5,106 nt of DNA from Steroidobacteraceae bacterium (GTDB lineage Bacteria; Pseudomonadota; Gammaproteobacteria; Steroidobacterales; Steroidobacteraceae). The notes beneath the pieces were generated by a model that saw only the letters and a list, made by a program, of their open reading frames with translations, ran no database searches and had not been told where the DNA came from. Each line of letters starts with the position of its first letter. Positions within the stretch are counted from its first letter, which is position 1. The translations under genes were made by a program, and so were the position numbers. This document shows, piece after piece, positions 1-5,106 of this stretch. The stretch is from assembly GCA_025927665.1 (NCBI GenBank), contig JAICKZ010000235.1:1-5106 (forward strand), read 5' to 3'.

Positions 1-1
1 C

Positions 2-1882
2 ATTAGTGAATCGCTGACTCGTGACCTTGCTCAAATTGTCGGCACCGATATCACTTTCATTGCTCGCGACAGCAAGCAAAATGTCATCGTCATCGCTTCC
101 AATACCCATACCGGTCTTAACGCACAAGCAGAATTAAGCGCAACGCACAACAGCAGCATCCATAGGATTACTGCTCACAATGGTCATTTATTGGTACAAC
201 GCGAAACACTGCCGGTAACCAATGGTGTGTTATTAATTGAGTTGATTGAACCTCTCAGTAATGTCGAACGTTCATATAAAGAACTGCAAGGTGCAATTTT
301 AATCATTGGTGGCAGCACTGCATTGGGCGCCTTGTTTTTAGGGTTCTGGCTGGTACATGCTGCGACACGCCCCATTCAAGCTTTGACTGATGCAGCGGTG
401 CGCATTGAACAAGGTGATTACACCACCATAAGCATTGATCGCAGCACGACTGAGTTTCGCCAACTTGGAACTGCATTTTCAGCGATGCGTGCGGCGGTAT
501 CGGAACGCGAACATCGTATCTTGCATCAATCACAGCATGATAAATTAACCGGCTTGCCCAATTACGAAGCGCTGATAGCGGCGTTATCAAGTCGTTTGTC
601 GGTACCTTCAAATGCGAATGAACCGATAGCATTGATCCTGGTGGAGTTAATTCAATTTGCTGATCTTAATGCCGCGTTGGGACATAGTATCGGCGATCGC
701 TTGTTATGCGAAACTGCATTACGTTTATCGAGCCGCTTGGCGCATTCCGGATTGGTGGCTCGTGTGGGTAGTAAGCAATTCATGCTCATGCTTCCTAATA
801 CTGACACCGACGCCGCCTTACTGCTTGGCGAAGAAGTATTGCGACAAATTAAACAACCCATCGCAGCAGGCGATATTCCGGTAACAATCAATGCGCGTTG
901 TGGCATTGCTCTGTTCCCCTATCACGGCGTTCATGCAGAAGAGTTAACTCGGCGTGTCGATCTTGCTTTACTACAAGCACAGCAAACTGAAAGCAATATC
1001 GCGTGTTTTGATAAAGCCACCGAAGAGAAGCATCAACGTCGTATCCAGGTATTAGGAGACTTGCAACGCGCCATTGAGGACGATCAATTATACTTGGTGT
1101 ACCAACCGAAGATGAGCCTCGGTAATCGCAATATTGTCAGCTGCGAAACCTTGGTTCGTTGGCATCATCCCACTTACGGCAATGTCTCACCAGTGGAATT
1201 TATTACTCACGCCGAGCGCACCGGTTCTATTCGTCAATTGACTCGTTGGGTATTAAACACCGCGTTGAAACAATTGGCAGTGTGGCAACAGGCCGGAATG
1301 AATTTAAGCATGGCCATTAATCTTTCAGCCGCCGACATTGCTGATATGAATTTGCCCAATGACATCATGCAAAAATTAAAAACTTACAATGTATCGGCAA
1401 ATAAATTGATCTTGGAAATTACTGAAAGTACCGTGATGCGCAATACCGACACTGCATTACTTGCAATCGGTCAACTACGCATGCATGGCATCAAGTTTTC
1501 AATCGATGACTTTGGTACCGGTCATTCATCGTTGGCTCAGTTACGTCGTCTCCCCGTCGATGAATTGAAACTGGAAGGCAGCCTGATTGCAGACTTGGTT
1601 GTCGAAGAACGTGCCCGCGTCATTGTGCATGCGATGACTGAACTCAGCCACAGTTTAGGTATGCAGGTGGTTGCTGAAGGGGTTGAAACCGTGCAAGTGC
1701 TGCGTGCAGTGGCGCAAGCGGGTTGTGATATTGCACAAGGATATTTAATTGCCAAACCAATGTTGGCGACTGACTTGGAAAATTGGATAGCAACACAAAC
1801 GATCACTGATTCACTGAGTGCTGCGATTTCCAGTGCCGCAACTGCACATGTGGTTGTCAACCGGTCATCTATAGCGGGTTAG
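2..1882 (+). CDS. Membrane-anchored HAMP-GGDEF-EAL protein, probable c-di-GMP phosphodiesterase with a degenerate GGDEF domain (5' partial)
   Basis: The frame is open from the left edge with no stop, so the true start lies outside. 626 residues are visible, numbered here from the first full codon. Residues 1-95 look like the end of an extracytoplasmic sensor, possibly Cache-like (inference). A transmembrane helix spans about 97-118, followed by a HAMP linker (about 119-170, with TRPIQALT). The GGDEF domain (about 178-340) keeps LTGLPN but has GSKQF at 256-260 instead of GGDEF, VELIQF where DLDxF is expected, and no RxxD I-site. It is therefore predicted to be inactive as a diguanylate cyclase. 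The EAL domain (about 350-598) has ETL (382-384), N440, E472, DDFGTG (502-507), K523, E559 and Q579. These are the metal and catalytic positions of c-di-GMP phosphodiesterases, but the KID aspartate is Glu525 (KLE). A Ser/Ala-rich tail of about 30 residues ends at TAG. Most likely it hydrolyses c-di-GMP at the inner membrane in response to an external cue. A binding-only role is possible because of the KLE change. Confidence 0.93.
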   Translation: MSESLTRDLAQIVGTDITFIARDSKQNVIVIASNTHTGLNAQAELSATHNSSIHRITAHNGHLLVQRETLPVTNGVLLIELIEPLSNVERSYKELQGAILIIGGSTALGALFLGFWLVHAATRPIQALTDAAVRIEQGDYTTISIDRSTTEFRQLGTAFSAMRAAVSEREHRILHQSQHDKLTGLPNYEALIAALSSRLSVPSNANEPIALILVELIQFADLNAALGHSIGDRLLCETALRLSSRLAHSGLVARVGSKQFMLMLPNTDTDAALLLGEEVLRQIKQPIAAGDIPVTINARCGIALFPYHGVHAEELTRRVDLALLQAQQTESNIACFDKATEEKHQRRIQVLGDLQRAIEDDQLYLVYQPKMSLGNRNIVSCETLVRWHHPTYGNVSPVEFITHAERTGSIRQLTRWVLNTALKQLAVWQQAGMNLSMAINLSAADIADMNLPNDIMQKLKTYNVSANKLILEITESTVMRNTDTALLAIGQLRMHGIKFSIDDFGTGHSSLAQLRRLPVDELKLEGSLIADLVVEERARVIVHAMTELSHSLGMQVVAEGVETVQVLRAVAQAGCDIAQGYLIAKPMLATDLENWIATQTITDSLSAAISSAATAHVVVNRSSIAG

Positions 1883-1904
1883 CGATACAACAACCGGATT
1901 ATTT

Positions 1905-1934
1905 ATCTTTATCTTCGCGACGTAAGATTAAGAT
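1905..1934. terminator. Imperfect hairpin between convergent genes, possible bidirectional terminator
   Basis: Two 11-nt arms (1905-1915 and 1924-1934) pair except for one central T:T mismatch, around an 8-nt loop (CGCGACGT). The hairpin lies in the 65-bp gap between the stop of the HAMP-GGDEF-EAL gene and the stop of the GST-like gene, where a shared terminator would be expected. The stem is AT-rich and neither side has a clear U-tract, so this is only a weak candidate for intrinsic termination. Confidence 0.3.
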
Positions 1935-1947
1935 CAAGGCAGTACTC

Positions 1948-2577
1948 TTAGGGATCGAAATAATATTCAGTTGATTGTACTGACTGTCGCTTGGCAAACG
2001 CCGCGGCAAACTGATTCAAAGCATCATACTTGCTCATCGACAATACTTTACGGAACTCAAGATGCGTCACCAGGCAATACAAAGACACTTCCAGGAAACT
2101 GAGCTGTCTCTGGCTTGGCAGTTCCGCAAGTACCTGCGATGCATGTCGGTCGAGCCATTCAACGCTGTTGATTAACCCAGTACGATACTTCGCAACAAAC
2201 TTGTTCTCTGCTTCCACTTTCGCAGAAGTCGCCATTACTAAGGTGACTTCTGTGGCCATGGCTTGCAGGGTTAATTCCTGTGCATTGGCCAACAGTGGTT
2301 TATCAAATTGTTCCGGCCACACAATAACCAAGTTCTTGGACGACCGCCGTGCTAACTCGTGACAGATATTCAATGATCCAAACCATTCGTCCCTTTCAGT
2401 ATGTAAGATAGGAATTCGCAATGCAGGATTACCCGCATACGCTTCAGTGGACGATGACATGAGATCGGGAACAATTTGAAAGTGATAAGCAATATCAAGT
2501 TCAGTCGCGAAGATTCTCACCACGCGTGTGAAGTGCGAACTTGATCGACCCGTGATTGTGAGTTGAGATTGGCTCAT
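1948..2577 (-). CDS. Glutathione S-transferase-like protein
   Basis: This 209-residue cytosolic protein has the length and two-domain layout of bacterial GSTs. Residues 5-78 form a thioredoxin-like N-terminal domain. It has a serine cluster (S12-S14) before the first helix, where GSTs carry their catalytic Ser/Cys/Tyr, then RIPIL with the cis-proline at P56, then GS (67-68) where most GSTs have ES to hold the glutathione gamma-glutamyl group. The C-terminal helical domain (about 90-205) has an N-capping-box-like S160-F-L-E163 followed by LVTHLEFR, and ends with FAKRQSVQST, typical of the last GST helices. The expected activity is glutathione conjugation or reduction, but the substrate cannot be read from sequence. 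The ATG at 2577 has only a weak purine-rich stretch (AAGAAG) about 9 nt upstream. It lies 27 nt downstream of the DUF4260 gene on the same strand, so co-transcription is likely. The replacement of the usual Glu by Gly at the ES site could alter glutathione affinity. Confidence 0.85.
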   Translation of the reverse strand: MSQSQLTITGRSSSHFTRVVRIFATELDIAYHFQIVPDLMSSSTEAYAGNPALRIPILHTERDEWFGSLNICHELARRSSKNLVIVWPEQFDKPLLANAQELTLQAMATEVTLVMATSAKVEAENKFVAKYRTGLINSVEWLDRHASQVLAELPSQRQLSFLEVSLYCLVTHLEFRKVLSMSKYDALNQFAAAFAKRQSVQSTEYYFDP

Positions 2578-2589
2578 GAGTTATTACTT

Positions 2590-2613
2590 CTTACAATGTC
2601 TGCTTCAATTTTT
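2590..2613 (+). repeat. Left arm of imperfect inverted repeat around the DUF4260 gene
   Basis: This 24-nt arm matches the reverse complement of 3002-3025 at 20 of 24 positions, including an exact 12-nt core (CTTACAATGTCT, 2590-2601). It covers the last codons and stop of the DUF4260 gene and the leader of the GST-like gene. A short direct repeat, ATTACT, lies just outside each arm (2583-2588 and 3029-3034) but at different distances, 1 and 3 nt. The match is seen directly. Its meaning is unknown. Confidence 0.5.
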
Positions 2614-2985
2614 CCGTCCAATTAAACCAAGATGAGTAAATCCAAATCCTTGTAAATACTTAAGCCCATAACCAAGCGCACGATCAAAGCCGATATGCGC
2701 GAACCAGATCATTCCTGCTGTAGATGCTGCTGCTGATGACAGCCACAATCCACCGAGCAAACATATTACCGCACCAATTGAAGAATGCATCAGATTATAA
2801 GCAATGGCACCAAAACGAGGTCCAGCAAGATAACCAGCAAACGCGATATCTGGAACCAGAAAGAAGACAAAAAATATTTTCCAACCTACTCCGAATCGAG
2901 CATAGGCAGCCAATGACAGCACGAACATTGCAAATCCTTCTGCTCGCAGTATGATTCGTATATAACCCGTTGTGATGCCTGACAT
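2605..2985 (-). CDS. DUF4260 family small integral membrane protein
   Basis: This 126-residue protein has about four hydrophobic segments (about 9-31, 35-54, 58-82 and 84-100). I recognise it as DUF4260 from three features: the ILRAEGFA opening, the central FLVPDIAFAGYLAGPRFGA block with D46 and YN-x-x-H (63-67), and the C-terminal signature H97-IGFDR followed by GYGLKY (105-110) and THLG (117-120). The function of the family is unknown. The conserved charged and His residues in or next to membrane segments suggest a functional site rather than a plain anchor (inference). I chose the ATG at 2985 because family members begin just before the LRxEG block and a GAG lies 6 nt upstream. A GTG at 3048 would add 21 residues. 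The gene precedes the GST-like gene by 27 nt. Its ends are bracketed by an imperfect inverted repeat, described separately. Confidence 0.85.
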   Translation of the reverse strand: MSGITTGYIRIILRAEGFAMFVLSLAAYARFGVGWKIFFVFFLVPDIAFAGYLAGPRFGAIAYNLMHSSIGAVICLLGGLWLSSAAASTAGMIWFAHIGFDRALGYGLKYLQGFGFTHLGLIGRKN

Positions 2986-3001
2986 GTGACGCTCGATTAT
3001 C

Positions 3002-3025
3002 AAAATTTGTCGTAGACATTGTAAG
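3002..3025 (-). repeat. Right arm of imperfect inverted repeat around the DUF4260 gene
   Basis: This is the partner of the arm at 2590-2613, read on the minus strand, with its exact 12-nt core at 3014-3025. It sits in the 114-nt gap between the TfoX-like gene and the DUF4260 gene, about 17 nt upstream of the preferred DUF4260 ATG. The core contains TACAAT, which resembles a -10 box, but I see no matching -35. I found nothing else recognisable in this gap. Confidence 0.5.
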
Positions 3026-3099
3026 GTGATTACTAAGCCTCGTAGCACCCTCTTTACATCAGCGCAGTATTCTAATTCATCAATTGAATTTACTACGCC

Positions 3100-3498
3100 T
3101 TACTTACTAGAGGTTCGCTTTGAACGTGACGGCTTAGATCGATTTGCCGAAGTTTTCTTCTTATTACTCTGGAAGCCTGCAACTCTGATTGCCTCACGAG
3201 CCAATAAAACAAGTTGTTCCTGATCTTCAATCAATTCCGCCGGCACGGCATAATATTTTTTGACTTGTACTCGGCCTTTCTTGGTGAGATACGAGAAGCA
3301 ACCGCTGCCCATCTTTTCGTATTTCTCACGCGTTGAATCGTCAACCACGAAATACAATGAGTTACCCATGATCATCGCAAACTGGACGCCGTCAGCTGAT
3401 AGACCAGTACCACCAAAGAATCGACCATCTGATACGCCGGGTAATGACGCGAGTTAATCCATCACGAAATTCACATAATCGCTAGAGCTAGCAGTCAT
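3100..3498 (-). pseudogene. TfoX N-terminal-domain family protein, interrupted by an in-frame TAA at codon 15
   Basis: Reading from the ATG at 3498 gives MTASSSDYVNFVMD, then TAA (3454-3456). The same frame continues with LASLPGVS, RFFGGTGLSADGVQFAMI and a complete TfoX-N domain (YFVVDD, YLTKKGR, KYYAVPAEL), followed by a Lys/Arg/Ser-rich tail (about codons 109-132). TfoX-N proteins normally run unbroken through this point, from a YV-x-x-V helix into the (M/F)FGG-x-GL motif. The pre-stop peptide fits the family N-terminus and shares the frame with the rest, so a single CAA-to-TAA change (Gln to stop) explains the break. A GGAG site lies 6 nt upstream of this ATG. The next ATG after the stop (3375) would remove the FGG motif, has no visible Shine-Dalgarno site and would leave 91 residues. 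The family includes the competence regulator TfoX/Sxy, but short single-domain members such as this one have no established role. It is either a recent pseudogene or a sequencing error. Confidence 0.82.
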
Positions 3499-3504
3499 CA
3501 TTGT

Positions 3505-3508
3505 CTCC
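3505..3508 (-). promoter_or_regulatory. Ribosome binding site of the TfoX-like gene
   Basis: GGAG on the minus strand lies 6 nt before the ATG at 3498 and 3 nt before the adjacent ATG at 3501. It therefore favors the second of two consecutive ATG codons. It supports a real start upstream of the nonsense codon. Confidence 0.6.
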
Positions 3509-3534
3509 GCATCTAATGCGATTCATCGAATGAA
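3508..3534 (-). other. Two tandem mini stem-loops in the leader of the TfoX-like gene
   Basis: Two perfect 5-bp stems, each with a 3-nt loop, lie one base apart. One is TTCAT-TCG-ATGAA (3522-3534) and the other is CGCAT-TAG-ATGCG (3508-3520). The second shares its last G with the GGAG site. They fall in the 52-nt gap between the PAS-GGDEF-EAL stop and the TfoX-like start. There is no U-tract, so this does not look like an intrinsic terminator. Confidence 0.35.
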
Positions 3535-3550
3535 CAAGATTAAACAATCC

Positions 3551-5106
3551 TTATGCACTGACTATCTTCAATACTCGTTGTGGCATGGCAATGCCGTAAC
3601 CTTGCGCGTAGTCAACGCCGATGCTGCGTAACATATCGATGAGCTCTTGGTTCTCGGCAAACTCCGCGATGGTTAACTTGCCAGTGAGATGACCAATTTC
3701 ATTGATGGAACGTACCATCTCGCGATCAATAGGATCATGCAATAGATCTTTGACGAAGCTGCCATCGATCTTGAGGAAATCCACAGGGAAGTGTTTGAGA
3801 TAACCGAAAGATGATAGACCGGTGCCAAAATCGTCGAGTGCAAAACGACAGCCAATTTCTTTCAGTGCTTGGACAAAACGATTGGCTTGACTGAAACTGG
3901 CAACCGCTGCAGTTTCAGTAATTTCAAAACAAATTTTTCTTCCATCAATACCACTGCGATGAAATTGATCAATGACGAATGGCAAAAACTTATCATCGCC
4001 TAAACTTTGTCCGGACAAATTAATGGAGCACATTGCCAGCTTTTCACGCTCATCCGCTTCGGACACCAACCAGCGAAATGCATTTTCAATCACCCAACGA
4101 TCGATGCTGGGTGTAATGCCATAACGTTCGGCCGCCGTAATAAATTGATCAGGTGCAATAATTTTTCCTTGCTCGTCGCGCATGCGAAGCAGTAATTCAT
4201 AATGCAGGCCAGGCTCGTGACGTTGCAATGGCAGAATCATCTGTCGAAATATTTCGAAACGACCTTCTTCAAGCGCGTTGCTGATACGTGCAGCCCATTG
4301 CATCTCGCGACGCCTGCGCATCAAGTCCAAATCATTTTCCTGAAAGCTGTAAATGCGATTACGTCCGGCTTCTTTTGCCGCGGCACAGGCAGAATCAGCT
4401 GCAGAAAGAATGCCTGCCACATCATCATTGTCCGCCGTGATCGGCACAACACCAATGCTGACACCAAGACGGAAGGTGCGTTCTTCCCAATTGAAACGAT
4501 ATTCACGTACTGCTTCACGAATGGCTTCTGCCATCCGCATGGCTTCTTCCATACTGCAGGATTCAAACAAGATACCGAATTCATCACCGCCCAGCCGCGC
4601 AACGGTATCGCGCCATCGTACTTTAGATTTAAGTAGAACGCCTACTTGCCCCAACAAAGAATCACCGGCGTTATGGCCGCAGTTATCATTGATGATCTTG
4701 AACTGATCAAGATCGAGATAACACATGGCACATGAACCTTCTCGTGCACGTGCGCCTTTAAGCGCGTGCGCCAATCGCGATTCAAACTCGCGACGATTGA
4801 CCAAGCCAGTAAGAATGTCATGACTGGCGTGATACGACAGCTTGCGATTAAGTTCGCGACTTTCACTGACGTCGTGAAACACCAATACGCCGCCGGACAC
4901 TGCACCGGCCCCGTCACGAATGGGAGATGCACAACTTTCAATATATAACTCGTTACCGTCGCGACGAATTAGCAAGGTTGGTCGTACCGACTTAATAGAA
5001 TGACTGCGTCGCATCGCAACACATAACGGATTTTCCAGAGGCTCACAGGTTTCTTCATGGAAGCCACGAAACACTTCATCAATTAAACGCCCCATGGCAT
5101 CGGCAA
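3551..5106 (-). CDS. PAS-GGDEF-EAL protein, potentially bifunctional diguanylate cyclase/phosphodiesterase (5' partial)
   Basis: Numbering is from the Met at 5095. That Met is internal, because the frame stays open to the window edge (A-D-A-M-G-R-L) in what looks like a PAS core. A PAS fold with its PAC end (about 1-80; RRDGNELYIES, GGVLVFHDVSE) leads into the GGDEF domain (about 86-250): LTGLVNRREF, DLDQFKIIND (128-137), an RxxD I-site (R160-W-R-D163) exactly five residues before an intact GGDEF (169-173), and SIGV. The EAL domain (about 265-510) has ELL (300-302) for EAL, N359, E391, DDFGTG (421-426), KID (442-444), E478 and Q498, so all expected metal and catalytic positions are kept. No membrane segment is visible in the window. 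It can be expected to make c-di-GMP with product inhibition, to hydrolyse it, or both, under control of the PAS signal. It ends with TAA, 52 nt before the TfoX-like ATG on the same strand. Confidence 0.93.
   Translation of the reverse strand, partial: ADAMGRLIDEVFRGFHEETCEPLENPLCVAMRRSHSIKSVRPTLLIRRDGNELYIESCASPIRDGAGAVSGGVLVFHDVSESRELNRKLSYHASHDILTGLVNRREFESRLAHALKGARAREGSCAMCYLDLDQFKIINDNCGHNAGDSLLGQVGVLLKSKVRWRDTVARLGGDEFGILFESCSMEEAMRMAEAIREAVREYRFNWEERTFRLGVSIGVVPITADNDDVAGILSAADSACAAAKEAGRNRIYSFQENDLDLMRRRREMQWAARISNALEEGRFEIFRQMILPLQRHEPGLHYELLLRMRDEQGKIIAPDQFITAAERYGITPSIDRWVIENAFRWLVSEADEREKLAMCSINLSGQSLGDDKFLPFVIDQFHRSGIDGRKICFEITETAAVASFSQANRFVQALKEIGCRFALDDFGTGLSSFGYLKHFPVDFLKIDGSFVKDLLHDPIDREMVRSINEIGHLTGKLTIAEFAENQELIDMLRSIGVDYAQGYGIAMPQRVLKIVSA

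Noticed and set aside
191..193. TTG as the start of the HAMP-GGDEF-EAL gene
   Set aside because: The frame is open to the left edge and the upstream residues read as a plausible sensor domain, so this codon is internal.
1537..1860. 107-residue minus-strand open frame inside the EAL domain
   Set aside because: It is antisense to conserved EAL coding sequence, with composition expected of a shadow frame.
3016..3022. TACAAT as the -10 box of a DUF4260 promoter
   Set aside because: No -35-like hexamer is found 16-18 nt upstream, so a promoter call is not supported.
3046..3048. GTG as the start of the DUF4260 gene
   Set aside because: It adds 21 residues not typical of the family, and the purine-rich stretch is directly against the GTG. 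The ATG at 2985 fits better.
3100..3375. An intact 91-residue gene starting at ATG 3375
   Set aside because: It would start in the middle of the TfoX-N fold without the FGG motif and has no ribosome binding site. The frame clearly extends upstream to the nonsense codon and beyond.
4202..4636. 144-residue plus-strand open frame
   Set aside because: It lies entirely antisense to the conserved GGDEF/EAL coding sequence and shows no recognisable domain.
5093..5095. ATG as the start of the PAS-GGDEF-EAL gene
   Set aside because: The frame stays open to the window edge, and the surrounding residues look like the middle of a PAS domain rather than an N-terminus.

Overview
The window looks like chromosomal DNA from a Gram-negative bacterium, most likely a gammaproteobacterium. 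GC content is roughly mid-40s percent, judged by eye. The evidence is two large composite GGDEF/EAL signalling proteins, a TfoX-N family gene, a DUF4260 membrane protein and a GST-like protein. I cannot name a genus. I see no tRNA, rRNA, CRISPR array, insertion sequence or phage gene.

Layout: the left third (2-1882, plus strand) is the 3' part of a membrane-anchored HAMP-GGDEF-EAL protein. Its sensor begins outside the window. Its GGDEF domain is degenerate (GSKQF, no I-site) and its EAL domain is nearly complete, so it reads as a c-di-GMP phosphodiesterase or a c-di-GMP-binding protein. It converges across 65 bp on four minus-strand genes. In transcription order these are a PAS-GGDEF-EAL protein whose 5' end is cut by the right edge (5106-3551), a TfoX-N-like gene broken by one in-frame TAA (3498-3100), a small DUF4260 membrane protein (2985-2605), and a GST-like protein (2577-1948). 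Gaps between them are 52, 114 and 27 nt, so some may be co-transcribed.

Functional picture: the right-hand protein keeps every recognisable cyclase and phosphodiesterase residue plus an RxxD inhibitory site. The left-hand protein has lost its cyclase residues. The locus therefore pairs a potentially bifunctional c-di-GMP enzyme with a probable phosphodiesterase. The three small genes between them have no evident link to c-di-GMP.

The points most worth checking are the single nonsense codon in an otherwise intact TfoX-like frame, and an imperfect 24-bp inverted repeat (20/24 matches) bracketing the DUF4260 gene. I found no convincing new multi-gene system.
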